From Blasia pusilla (taxonomy: Eukaryota; Marchantiophyta; Marchantiopsida; Blasiales), in contig CM114272.1 in the NCBI GenBank assembly GCA_050084515.1, positions 62,310,001 to 62,374,000 on the forward strand: DNA of 64,000 nt, in the 5' to 3' direction. The notes below the pieces were generated by a model. The model saw only the letters and a list, made by a program, of their open reading frames with translations. It was not told where the DNA came from and ran no database searches. Position numbers and translations under genes: made by a program. Below, piece after piece: positions 46,062 to 59,579 of this stretch. Position 1 is the first letter of the stretch. The number at the start of each line of letters is the position of its first letter.

Positions 46062-49000
46062 TTAGCTTTTGGTGCTTACTGCCATCGATTCCAAGACTGT
46101 AATACGTTTTCTTACTAGTTGCAACTTCTCTTCAGCTTCATTTGCCTTGTCCTTAACACCTTGCACAACATCAGAGGGAGCCTTCTCGACAAACTGCATT
46201 ACACATGACACAAGACGTTAAAAACCACCACAGAGCCACGAACTTTATCTGATTTCAATGTGAACCTCGGGTAGGCAGTCAGCACTGAACATCATAAATG
46301 CATGTAAGACCAACATAGACTTCAGAATAAGACTTATGACCGGGCAGAAGGCTCATAAGACTACTACCTTTGCTGAAGAAAGTCTCTTCATATTTGAATC
46401 ATATTCACTCTGCAACTTGGTTGCCTGCTTGCTCAACCTTTCAACTTCCTTGCCAATATCTACCATGTCTGCTAGTGGTAGATAGGCTTCAAGACCCTCC
46501 GCAATCACCAAGTGTACTGACTGGTCTGCCTCATCTACATTTGACCAGAAAAATTATCAGACAATTACATTTGTGAGAGTTACTACCACGGAGAAGGTAG
46601 TTGATGACAAAAAGAGCTAAGAAACGTACAGCAAATCTACATTGAAACACTTGAGCGGCACATGGGTGGAGTACAATGCATCAGGGAAGTATCATCAGAA
46701 TGAATCATTGTGATCTGCCACAACAACCTGAAGCCACACTTCAAAAGCAATGGACTCACTAGGCGTATTGGATGTGATGTGAAGGCTGCCAGGATCAAGC
46801 TTGCAAAGAGCGACCAGAATGCTCCTTTCCACCTGTATCCATCAATGACACACTCAAGGCCAAACTGTCAGTTCGGCATGGATTCATGCTAAATTGAATA
46901 CTTGGAAGAAAAAACTAGATTTACTGGATTTATGGGTGGTCCATAGTTTATACATTCAATGTCCCCGATTTCAATGAAATATTTAATTGACTATAATAAT
47001 GTCGCCAGAGTGGTTTCTCTTCTCACATCACTGGATCTTCTCAAAACGATGAGCACATGAATCCTTCCCCAACAACTCTTTGCAAAACAGTTTCATTAGT
47101 GGAATTATTAAATAGGGAACGAGGGGGAAAATTCTCCTTCTTCGGAGCTTATGTTCACGTACAGAAAGGTAGTCCATGAAATCAGAGGTTGCAACGATGA
47201 CTGCTGAAATCCGTCTTGCTGGTTCTACAGAATACTCAGCTCGAGCATTTCGAATGGATCGAATCTGAGAAAGACAAGTGAACAACATCAATCCAATGCT
47301 GAACATTCCCTTTTAGAACCAAATCATCCAGATGCAACCTTCAGAGATTGCGAGGAAAAAAACTTCAGGTTAGTCTTTAATACTTACCAGTGTCTGTGTA
47401 TCTTCAAACTGAACCAGAGCCTTCTCATCTTTTGGAAGACCTAACTCAGGCCACTTTGATACAATGAGTGCCTCCCCGTCATGCGGCATGGCCTGTTCAC
47501 AACAACAAAACGTCCTTCAATCTGGATGTCTGATACACTTGCATTTCGCGGAAATCAAAGATTATATGAGGCACAGTTAAGACCCTCACGATTGCTACCT
47601 TTCCATAGTCTCCTAATTCATGAGGGCCCGATCTATCTTTACTCAAGGACACTTCCTGGATGTCTGGACTCTAAGAGGATCTACGATGAAAATTCTCGCG
47701 TAAGAATTATGACAGGCAGACTACTGCTAAGCTACTATACCTGCCAAAGCTCCTCTGTTACAAAAGGCATATATGGGTGTAACAGCTTCAAAATGGTACT
47801 GAAAACATAAACCAGCGTGTGCTGTGCCTGTCTGACAGAAGAAGGATCTTCACTCTTGTATAGTCGAGTTTTACTTGCTTCAATATACCTGTATGTCACA
47901 AGAATTCAAATACCATGGACTACCAGGAAACGGATCAAGCTTTCACTTTGACTGTAGCAAAATTTGATCGTCTGACTCTTCACCATCATGAGTCTCACTC
48001 TGCATCAATTGTAGTACAAGCTATTTTGCAATTCATACTCACAGCAACAATGCAGGCATGACATTTCTACCATCTTCAGATTGGAAGAATCACCCTCGAG
48101 TTTTTGAGTCCTAATTTGAAGGGTGCGTACCAGTCAGCAAAGTCACTCCAAAAGAATTCATAAGTAGCACGACCAACTTCTCCAAAGTCAAACTTCTCAT
48201 AACTTGAAGTTACAGCATCAACAAGGATATGAAGTTTAGTTACCTGCCACAACAGAATGGGAAAATTAACAATGCCCACTGAAAAAGACAATTCCAGGAA
48301 AGGTAGAGTGCCCACAGATAAGAACATGAGATGGATTTCAGAGACAATTTTTGGCCTGACAAATTCCAGTGGCATTCGTACTAGTCCAGAAGGTTAACAA
48401 CCCCTCCAAGTACATAATGCCGTAAGAGTGCACCAAGGTTAGGTTGCTAGATGCGTGACACCATAAGAGCAGGTGTGAATACTTTACCACCCATCGCTCA
48501 GGTAAAGGTAGACTGAACAGAAAATCTTCATTGAACTGCAAAGTAGAAAGAGCACATAAATATTAGAGGACTGTCCTGAAAGTACATCAGTTCTTCCACT
48601 CTGTGAACTTGCACATAGCTTCAGGCACTGACATCGAGCAAGATTCTCTGTATCCAAATTGTTATGCTAGATAGAGGTTTTGTGTTATTGAGCAACAGGT
48701 ACTGCAGTTGCATGCATGAACAGAAATTCACAATCTTGCCTGCAGTATCATAGACTAATTTGACAGGAAATGGTGGGTGGAATTGGCTTACCTTGTGAGT
48801 TGAAAGTTCCTTCCACATAACTTCATCTGAAACGGGTGGAAGATTCTGTAGAATAAATTTTCCTGCATTCCAAAGCTTGTTGGTAAAAGCTTTGTTTGCA
48901 TTCAATCTCTCCATAGAAAGATGAACATCCTGAGTGAGTGATCACATTACATGATTTGAGTCAGAATTGCTGAAGATGCCGTCCAAGCTTAGCAGGTCTG

Positions 49001-52000
49001 ACTCTCTAAGGTTAGAAATGAGGAATCAGACACAATGTATCACAATCATCACAAGGAAAGCTGCAGTGTTCAAGGTATTGCATGCTGATTGTTGACATTA
49101 CCTGTCCTGGAGTTGTCCCTGTAGCCAACGTGAAGCGCAACGCATCAGTACCATACTCTGTGATTGTATCAAGGGGATCTATGACGTTTCCTAGAGACTT
49201 TGACATCTTTCGGCCCTGTAAAAAGCACACAGATTAAGTTTGTCAAAGCAACTTCTCGATTGGTTACTTTTCTTTCTATAGTGGTGAGTGTAGCATAATA
49301 TAATGAATAGACTTTTAAGTCGTTTCCTGTTATCACCTGAGCATCTCGTACAAGACCATGGAGGTACACAGTGGAAAAGGGTGATTTGCCTGTGAACTCA
49401 ACGCCCATCATTACCATTCTTGCCACCCAGAAGAACAGTATGTCATGCCTGTCCAATAAACAAATTGGCGATTCTTCAGAGGATTAGTGATAGCTAATGG
49501 ATTCACAAATGTCCACACACACAATCAGGAAGTTAGTACTCATTTTAAACCAAAATACTCATCCATTGTTAAAGTAGGGAATCAATTAATACACCATAAC
49601 GCATGCTACTGATTGCTTGACCTGTAACGCTTTCACCAAGAAGAACATACCCAGTTTCTAACACTGCTGTGGGATAAAATCGTTGGAAATCCTCAGCTGA
49701 TATGTTTGGCCAACCAAGAGTGCTGAAAGGCCATAGTCCACTGGTACACAACAGATCTAATATCAATGGTTGATTGACAAGAAGGTTTACTGTGATTAAT
49801 TCCTTATTACCTAAACAAACCACATTGATAAACAAGAATCAACCAAGGACTAAGAAAATCAGCGAGTGAAAAGAAGATTGACACCAGTATAGACAAGATA
49901 GTGCATGACACAAACACCTGAGCATTCCAGTAAACTTTGGCATCCAACCTTGAAAACCATGTATCCAATACATCAGGGTCCTGCTCGAGTTTCACATCGT
50001 CTCCATACATGGCTCGAGCCTTCACATAGGCATCCTGCTCATTGCGTGCTACGAAGTACTGCTCTTCGGCTCCCTCTATTCCCTTCACAAACCACACTGG
50101 TATACGGTGACCCCACCAAAGCTGTCGGCTGATACACCAGTCCTTTATATTTGTCAGCCATTGAATGTAGACCTACATTCACACAAGCCATGATAGCCCA
50201 ATAATTCATGTAAGCCATTCCAGTATTTTGAAATCACAGTCCTGAGAAGCATGAGGAAACCTCCATTCAAGATTCTCTAAATACCTCGGCCCTGAAATCA
50301 AAATTTGCAATTCCCCTTCACTCAAGCCTTGGCCTTCATGACTTATAACCACCCAAAAAATCAAAGCAAAAGAAATACCTTCTCAAATCTCTCAGGAATG
50401 ATTCGAAGTTCCCCAGCTTCCAGCACCTTGAGGGCCTTCTGTGCTAAGGGCTCTGTTGTCACAAACCACTGCTTGCTTACAAGAGGTTCAATAACCTGCA
50501 TTGTCATGGAAAGACATCACAGTGACAAAAATTAGTCACGGACCAATCTGCACATTCAGGTGTTTATAATTCTCCCCTACTGGATTATTTAATAAAATGC
50601 TAGCAATATGTTCCTTAATTTTATCTTTTCATTACCATTGTTAGCTACCACATCAAATAAAACGATAAATGACCATCCCACTTGAAGTACTAATTGTTTT
50701 ATTCACTGACCTCACCACCTCTTTGAGACCGAGGTACACGCTGGGTATGAGATTCTTTCTTAATTGCAAGCCCTGTGTTCTCCAAATCTGTCCACAACCG
50801 CTTACGAGCTACAAAACGATCAAGCCCACTATCCACACAACTAGTCAGGGTTGCAACTAGTGCACCTTTACAACTTGTTCACCATGCAGGTTATTTATCA
50901 GGGTTGGTGAATGACCAACCAGAGTAAAGTCACGACCTTGCACTTGATATTGGCTGAAACACCTTTGTGGGCAATCACATATAAAAAGTACCTACATTTT
51001 TTCACTTGCATAACTTGAGGAGATTGTAATACCTTGTTCAGATTAGTACGTAGGTAACTTTGCTCCAAAGACAAATCAAGAAGGTTGTCTCATGACAAAC
51101 TAGGAGTACTAAAATACCCACCCCACTGTCTACTGATAGGGTGAGAACTTGGAAAATTCCCTTCCTTGAACAATCATCGTGCAGGGTCAGGTCAAGAATC
51201 TTAGGCTCAGTGGATACCTATAGCTTCCAGCATTTTCATTGAGGGTGCCATCCTTGTTCATGATGTTGATAATAGGCAGGCCTGTCTTCTGTCCAATGGC
51301 GTAATCATTGGGATCATGCCCAGGGGTAATTTTCAAAGCACCCGTTCCAAATTCTCTGTCCACATACTACAAAATGCACTGTCAATGAATGACCCTTGAT
51401 AGCGTTAGATGCAGAGGCTTCATGGAATGCCTTGAAGCTCACATTTGAGAAAATAAAGGTAGATAGTATTCTGATTTGTTGATGACAGGTGTTAAGACAC
51501 TTATCCATAAATTGGTGAACCTGACTTAGATGGGGTATAATGATCATTGAATGGGATTATTTCCACAAAAGCATACCTCATCAGCAATAATGGGAATCTT
51601 CCGTCCACCACTCATTGGAACCACTGCCATCTTCCCAACGAACTTTGCATAACGTTCATCCTGTTTCATAAGTTGATGACAAAAGTCAAAAACTGCAGCC
51701 AATTTCCCTTTGAGCACTTCTAAGGGAATTAATCTCAGAGGAGTAACTTTCATACCACTGAGATGAGGGAAATAGCACAAAATACAAGATGACCAGACAA
51801 TACAACCATCTCGGCATACAATATCAACCAGTGGTCTATGATCTATCAAGGCACAGTTTGCAACCTTGACAAGGACTCTATTAGTCTCTACGATGCTGAC
51901 AACATCCAACATAAAGTGTGAAATTCTACCAGGGGATGGACAGCAACAGCTGTGTCACCTAGTACAGTCTCTGGTCTTGTCGTGGCCACAGGCAGAAAAT

Positions 52001-55000
52001 CATCTCTGCACAAAGCACACACAATTTCTTAAAAGATAAATCTGACACATAAAATGTTTGTCTCCCTTGAATCTCAAAGTCATCAGATGGGAGAGTAAGT
52101 TGCATGAAATTTTTTAGAATAAAGGTGAAAGCATTTTTTAAAGAATTAAACCAAATGGCCTAAAAAATTTCAACATGCAGGAAAGGAACTAGACATACGC
52201 AGCTCCATCAGCTACTGGATATTTGAAATAGTATAGGGATCCCAATTCTTCAGTGTACTCCACTTCCTACGTGAGAGACAAAACATCAGATAGTTTTTTA
52301 TGAAATAGTTATTGTACAGACTACAGAATTAATCAATCTCTCCTTCCTATACTCTAACATTCAGATCAATGAGACCTTTTTATCCAACCTGGCCATGGTC
52401 ATTGTATGTGTGGCCACTCAAACAAGTATTTCAGGGAATATACAGGACTTCTATTTTCAGGCAGACTCAAATCTGGTCTCTATAAAACACAAGAATATGT
52501 TGAATAAACAAGAGGGTTGTACAGTAAGATTCTCCCACCAAGTCAGAGACAGCTGTTTGAAGATTAGGAGACCAGTTGACCATGTAGCTCCCTGCACAAG
52601 AAAGGTCATGAAGCATTCAGAGAGTGCCCACTGAATGAAGATGCTAGATTCAAAGAACGGCTGTAAGACAGAAGAGAAAGGAGTTCCTAACATGTGTACC
52701 AAGGATTCAAGATTTATCAGTGGACTTCAATGGACCACATTCATGTAAGAGAACATAGATAACTAACAGCTCTAGGTGAAGTTCTGATGGTTGTTAGCCT
52801 GAGAAAGACTTCCGTGAGACTCATACATATATACTTGTGATTCCATACAACGGAAGGCTTAAACTGAGTAGATACATACCTCGATATACAAAACCTTTTT
52901 CATGCAACCTTACAAAAGCCTCCACCACAGCAACTGCGTCAAGTTTCAAGAATCTGAGTCATGGAAAGCTGCAGTTGCCAATTTGAAGTAAAAAATATGA
53001 TAGTTCCAAATGTCCAGTCTGCTAGCCGTGTGGCCCAACTGGGTAACATAAAGAGTGACAGTGCTTAAGGCAGCCAGGACACATACTGCTTAGGTTTTTA
53101 TCAAGGGTGAATTTCTCCCGCTCCCAGTCACATGATGCACCCAGCCGCCTTAACTGATTTGAAATTGTACCACCATACCTGCAAAGAATCAGGTGCTTAT
53201 CGAGTTGAGGATTCAATTACGAACCACTTCAGTTCATGGTACACGCAATTGATAATCCTTGGTTAAGTGTATCCTCTACTAGTAAGAGAGGAGATCTACC
53301 AGGTAGGGGAGAAATTGCAGAAGACTTCTAAGACGACATTGGGCCCTCAGAGGAAGATTGTAGAACTCTGAGCCAATGAAACTCAAATTGAGCAGTGTTT
53401 CAAGTCACAATATACATCAAGTTACTGTCGTTGATGACCTGAGAGCCTACAGTATGCAGTTGCTTGATGGGTAGTAAAGAAATTGATCTAGATGTAAAAA
53501 TAATTGAATGTCACAAAGAAACCTCCAAGAACTACAGGACCGAGACTTTGATCTCAAACATATTCCTGATAGCTGTGCTTCCTAACTGATGCCTAGGCAG
53601 GGAAATTAAGAAAAGAGAGACATACTTGCGCTTCCACTCCCATACTTTGGTTTCAAATTCCTCTCGACCCAGATCTGCTCTTCTAACACCTTGAGAAGCC
53701 AGCAACTTTTCCACAACCAGCTGCAAGTTCATTCAAGATCCACATGCTATCACCTTCGAGACCTCAAATGATGATCAAGTAGAGATGGGGCTTTCTAGGT
53801 GATGCACACACTCTTCCTTTGGCGGGATTAAAAGAAAAGAGTCTCCGGGGAGACCGTTCTTTCTGAACTCAGCCTCAGGTCTGCGCGGATTTGCAAAGCA
53901 CCATCCTATCAGGGGAGAAAGCACATCTATCGCAGACACATGTGCTCTGCAACCTGAATTGTATCGTAAAAATACTCATTAGAGCATGTACCTGAGTTGC
54001 AATACCTGCATGGTCTGTTCCTGGGAGCCACAGGGTAGGTCTTCCTCGCATACGCCAATGTCGTATCATGATGTCCTGAGATTCAAACACTTCAGATTAA
54101 TATCACAACTCAACCATGGGAATTACCTCAGAATTCAACCAGTGTCGACAAATATTAGAGCCTGAACCTGGTGCTAGACACTAATCCCAAAAGTTTCACA
54201 TAAGAGGAATCCACAAGAGTTTCACCTGGAGAGTCACGAACATGGCATGGCCCATATGTAGAGCCCCAGTTACATTTGGTGGAGGCATTGCAACCACAAA
54301 CGGGTCTTCCTCCTGAGTAGAATCGGGCTTGAAATAACCCTGAGTCTGCCACCTAGAATAGATCACAAAATATCACAAATCTTTGTCATCAGCATTTAAG
54401 ATCATGAAGTCTTCATACATTCAATAATTTCTTCCCCTCGGCAGAATTCTCTTCCACAAAGACCTCGCCTAACCAATTTTCAGAATTCCGTCTAGCTGTT
54501 TGATTTAAATGAATACTGCTTTGAATCGCATTAAGCGCTTGCTTCACATTTATAGAGTGGCCCAGACTCCAATAGCCACACGCAATATATGCTTTCTACA
54601 GTTATATGAGATTAACTTAAATCGACGTACTATCATTTTCTTAAACCTCTGACAACGACAGAGTTGATCTCTCACGTGAAATTACTTGGAAACGCTCCTG
54701 TGGAAATTTTACCAATTGTAGAGCCGTTCTTCGGAAGCGAATTCAAAATTCTTGGGTAGCTCCTTAACTCCAACGGCGTCACTGGCCGTTGCTGTTCCCA
54801 AGAATGACCACAGACGCTGATGTCAAATGGCTTCGTAAAATATGGCAACTTGACAATTGATCAGTTGACCTTCGCTGCATTACAAGTTGGATCTTTGCAC
54901 ATCTCCACATTCCAACCTTTTCCTCTCTGTTTTAACTTTCATGCTTATTCGCGACCAAAGTTATTGCATGGCTCGTGAGTCATCGCGTTCAATTCCAGTT

Positions 55001-55549
55001 CGTAAAACTGTCCGCCTCTCAGAAGGACGCTGAAGCAAGGAAACGCAGTCTCCTGTTCGTCTCTTTCCTTACTGGTTTTAGCTAATAGTCCTGGTTTCAA
55101 AACGAAGCAAACCAGGCCTATCCACTGCTCCTACTCTGAAATCCAGAGTTTAATCGCGGCAAAACATTCTACTTACCGGGAACGGAAGGCGTAGTTGCCG
55201 CTGCCATTCTCGCATTGTGAATTCCATTTCTTCCTGGGAACCTTAAACCCTTGTCACACGTAAAGAAAGTCCTCTTCCGCGATAGAAGCTGAATCCTGTG
55301 GGAGTAAGCGGGAGAGGACGAGAAAGCGGAAGACGAGAGGGACCAGCATTGCGGAAAAGCAGGAGCTGGACAGCGTCCCTGCGGCCATCGCCATCTGTTA
55401 CGAAGCACAAAAAATCCAGAGGAAGAACAAGACGAAATCGTCCTCTTGATCCGCGGCGTCGCGAGAACAGGACTGGGTCTCACAAGAGAGCATGTGGCTC
55501 GTAAAGACACCATCCCCGCGAACTCCACTGCAGCTAGACAGGGCTTCAC
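46062..55549 (-). CDS. EMB2247: Organellar valyl-tRNA synthetase, 27 exons, 1044 aa
   Basis: It attaches valine to tRNA-Val and belongs to the plant EMB2247 type of chloroplast/mitochondrial ValRS. Exons in order are 55549-55177, 54791-54713, 54352-54226, 54075-53992, 53720-53626, 53178-53087, 52933-52880, 52591-52539, 52266-52199, 52005-51930, 51660-51577, 51366-51218, 50828-50711, 50495-50379, 50172-49949, 49740-49651, 49448-49337, 49215-49102, 48929-48792, 48535-48488, 48243-48131, 47888-47741, 47492-47388, 47264-47163, 46832-46760, 46534-46368, 46193-46062. All joins use GT-AG and keep phase. Exon 1 encodes a Ser/Arg-rich transit-like leader. HMGH lies at residues 183-186 and KMSKS at 668-672. 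The editing domain includes VATTRPET, and the Trp-rich DTWFSSGLWPFS step is intact. The C-terminal coiled arm ends the protein. The Met at 55513 (MVSLRATC) is an alternative start giving 1032 aa. Confidence 0.92.
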
Positions 55550-58500
55550 AGAAAAATTCAGGAATCAAAACCGAGACGGCTCATAGATAATCGAGCGAGA
55601 AAACGGGTGACTCCTACTAGAAAATCTCCCTCTACCCGCCATTGACAGAAGATTTGTGGCCTTCCCCGACAAAACGGGAAAAGTGCAGGAGGAGGTGAGC
55701 GTCACAGCAGAGCCACATACAAATTCCGCGAGATGTGGTTCGGACCCGAACCTTATCCGGGGCTCTCTCGGAAGCTCTCAGCTTCGGCGAACATCCCGTT
55801 CCGGTTCGGGATTCTTACCGGATACTAGGGCGTCTCACAGAGGGCGCCGTAGCTTAGCAGACTCTTTATGCCGTAAACTGTTAGGGCGCGTCCCCATGCC
55901 TAGGTCCTACGCCGCGGTCGGAATGTCTTATCGTACCTTCGACCCCCCTTCCCCGCCGGTCGGGTGAGTTCGATCGGCTCCGACCGGTTGTTCTCCGTCT
56001 GCGTTGAGAGAGCGCGGTATCTAAATTGGGAGTATCCACGGAAAAATGACCGGTTCAAAAGTTTCCAAGGACCAAGGATAGTCGCTATTCGCTAAGGTGC
56101 GCAAGGACGAAGGACCTTGTGTTGGTCTTTGTAATATGAAATGTAGATTGCAATTTCAGATTGCCCAGCTACCCAAAAAATAGTCATGGGGACCTGCCCT
56201 TAGAGCAAGTCCCCACGGAGTCGTGGGGGCAGGTCCCCTCTCCGCCTAGGCCAACGGTGTTACCAGTTTCCAGGTAAGGTCACAAACGGTGTCCGACGTT
56301 TGACAATGAAGGAGTTTAAAACATAACCGGTTACAATCTTTTAATTTCCCAAATGTTGCACGGCGCATAAGGACCAACCATCCACCTATAGTCCCTGAAA
56401 TGATAATTGTGGATTTAACATCCGAAGGATCACGCGACCATGGAATTGCTCCATGGGGACCTAATGGAGTCGCGATTTTACGCCTTTGGGTACTTCACTT
56501 GGCCTATCATGTGCCTCCATTTTACATCTTTGTTTGCTTCCCAAAGATGGATGGTACCGACAAGTTGGGACGGAGAAAAGATTCGTTCTATGAATCAAGA
56601 AATACCATTGAATCAAATCCACATTGCAAGAAAGTCTATTACGTACAAACAACTTTTCTTAACATTTGTTTGAAAGATTTAATTACTGAAATATGAATCT
56701 TTTGGAGTATATTGTTTTCAAAGTTCCCTAGGTTCCAAGAAGATGATAGGTGCATATTTGTGTGTCATTAACAAATCTTAAATCCCTAATAAGACTTAAA
56801 TAAAGTTCCAACAAGACTACATATACACAACATATGTTATGTTGGCAATGAAGATGTCATGTCTTTTGTAGCGGATTGATAAGTATCTCTAAGGTGCCTT
56901 CAAATACGTCGGAGTATAATCTCAAGTGTTCAAGGGTAGCTAGACATAGCATGTTTCCCCTTCTTTTGGACTCATTTAGAATGAGTCATAAATTCCTCAT
57001 TTAAAAAACTTATTTTTTTCTTGGAAGGTCCTATTAGAGTATATTTGACTTTCCATTGAACTTTTGACGTGTAAAAATGGGTCAAGTGGTCTTGGACCCA
57101 CTATTGTAAGTAAAGAGCCAAGGACTAGTGTGAGTATATTTGACTTTCCACTGGAGAATGGTCCTAGATCCATTATTGCCCAACGATGTATCCAGCAGTT
57201 CAAACCACGGATGCTACCGCCTCTCTCATGACATCATGTGTGGCTATTTATTTTCCACCATGTGCACATCGTAGAATATGGATACCTTTTATTATTAAAA
57301 TATTCTTTTCTATGGTCATATTCCATGTAGAGGGGAAAAAAATGTAGTGCAAGTGTATTATGGATATTTTCAGCACCTTTGATTGTCAAAATTAGGTTGC
57401 AAAGTTGGATGGTTTGAGAGTGTAAACTTTTTACACATCAAGAATGCTACTTGCAATGTATCTCAAGGGACTTCTTAAATCCAATGGTATAATGATAAAA
57501 CCAAAGAGTAAGCAAGATCCATGTATAATGAAGGTATGGTTAAAAAGGTTACAATAAAAAGGTAAGCCATAGTAATATTGAACCTACTAGATCTATGTGA
57601 GTAATATTGATGTGAACATGAAATGGTCAAAAGGAGAATGAGGAAGCGAAAGAGACATGAAATTGAGAAATTCATAGCCTCGAGAAAGGGTTATCAGCAC
57701 CAAGTCCAAGCCTTCAAACCTTAGGGTAAATGACAAATGGACCCACTAAGGGATGACTAAAGTGCAATCTTAAAACCCGAGAAAAAAAAGGCCACGGATA
57801 GTTTTCCTAACCTTCGCTGAAAGAATTTTAGGTGATTATCTTTATATCCGACTGGGGGTATGCCCATGCTACATATGGATCAATTCTTCATGGATCAAAT
57901 TTCAAAGTAGTGGAGAACCTCCTTCATTGCCCATTATCTCCTCATCTACTGTGTCTCCTAAAAATACTAAGAATGGTGGAAGAAAATAAATTTTTAATGT
58001 GTTGACAATTTTATGATTTAGGGACTTCTGCGCCTTGGAGGGTATACATTGAAAAACAAATTTGATCTGACCTTCTGTTTGATATGACCCGGAGAGTTTG
58101 TGTTGGATCTAAAACCCCAAAGTGGTAGGGCACTATTGGGCCATCTTTCAAAGAAAATTTCAAAAAACACTCATAAATCAGACGAGAATTTCCACAAGGA
58201 AACCCAAAATAGTCACTCAGGCCAAACTCTGGTCTAAATGGAGTCACACAAAACAAGGAGAGCGCATGATCCATCATAAAGTACGATCAGGGGCATTTAA
58301 AATGACTCAAAATGTGTGAAATTCGTTCTTTAGGTGACTGCAAACTGATTGCTGGTGAAGTACTTCAATTAAGGTGTTGGGTGACTGTTGACTGATTCTG
58401 CTTAAGCTCCAGGGGATAGCCCGACTGAGAGTACAACAGCTTAATAACAATACTCTATACCACCGGTTTGATGACTGAACACATAGGAGGTTCTTCCGGA

Positions 58501-58660
58501 AATATGCGTGTCCTTGAAAGCAATGTTGGATTTTTACAGAGTTTCATTCCATGGGAGAGAGCACGAAGGATCAGGAATGCAACAAATTATTGTTGACATA
58601 ATCTATGGTTGGTTTAGTTCTGTGACGGTCCATCACTGATAGGCCAAGCTATTTGTTCGC
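55550..58660. other. Intergenic region upstream of the ValRS gene
   Basis: A GC-rich section (to about 56.3 kb) probably holds the synthetase promoter and 5' UTR. It is followed by AT-rich DNA. No ORF resembles a known protein. A strong hairpin at 56188-56238 is listed separately. Confidence 0.45.
56188..56238. repeat. Nested inverted repeat (two competing stems)
   Basis: The outer arms ggggacctgccc (56188-56199) and gggcaggtcccc (56227-56238) are perfect 12-bp complements. Inside them ccccacg (56211-56217) and cgtgggg (56222-56228) form a second perfect 7-bp stem with a 4-base loop. The two stems overlap by two bases and so compete. Confidence 0.8.
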
Positions 58661-59240
58661 TGTTGAAATTTGTTAATATCTAATTTAGTCATGCCCTAAA
58701 AATAGTTAGTCAAATATTAACTTAGTTGGATACTAATTTAGTTAGTTAGAGATAACTTAGTGTTCCTCTATCTTTTTAGGGTAACCTTGAATTAGGGCAA
58801 TTCTCGAGTTAGGGCTAGCCACCATCTGTTATTTAGGGTATGGATCTGTTCAAGAAGATCCAAGGGCAAGAAGTGCTCACCCTCATGTATATAATATCTC
58901 TGTTTAGAGAGCAAAAGTTAATTCTACAGCATGCACAATTTTGGTGAGGACTCCTGAGGCTCTTGGTCCTACTACAGAGTGATCAGAGAGTAGGAAGAGG
59001 AGATTGAGACTAATTGCTGTGCTTGCTAGAGCCTCACTGGAAGGCAGGTTGTTTTGTCTAGTATGCTGATGGAGATTGTTTGTGCTCAATGGTGAGCCAT
59101 GTCTGATCTCTGAGCTGGTGACATGTGAGGACCTGTAATGTGAGTGCAAGGTGTGATTGTGTAGAATCCTTCTTAGTATCTCTTAGATAAGTAAGAAGAG
59201 TCACATCAGTGGTAGGGCTCTGATTTGGCAATAGAGATAA
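58661..59240 (+). mobile_element. Possible solo or partial Ty1/copia-like LTR
   Basis: The stretch starts tgttgaaatttgttaat, has copia-like tagttagtta-type repeats, and a TATA-like gtatataatatc at about 58884-58896. The 3' boundary is unclear and no convincing primer-binding site or internal coding region follows. I could not find a target duplication. Confidence 0.25.
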
Positions 59241-59579
59241 GAACTGATTTGCTGATTGTGTACAACCTGAAATCATGGATGGTCTAGCTGATGCTAGCTC
59301 TGACTTTGTACAAGGAGATACTTCTGCTGGTCAATCATTTTCTCAGTAGACAACCCGGCCCTGTTGTTAGAACAGTGCAACTTTTGCCATCAAACTATCT
59401 GCTGAGTAATAAATGTTGGACTGGCAAGTTCAAAATCACCCAGTGAAGATTACTTGGCTGTTCCCAAGTGAATGCGTTGCAAAGTATCATATCAAAGTGG
59501 GTGTATTAATGCCGAAACTTTATTAGTAATTGTGACAAAATCAAATGGCTACACTAAACTGGTATGTATAAAATCACTA
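59241..59579. other. 3' flank of the SCYL1-like gene
   Basis: No gene is seen. The part next to 59580 should be the 3' UTR of the minus-strand gene. Confidence 0.45.

Noticed and set aside
58661-59240. A complete copia element
   Set aside because: Only an LTR-like start and TATA box are visible. The primer-binding site and coding domains were not found, so it was kept as a low-confidence LTR only.
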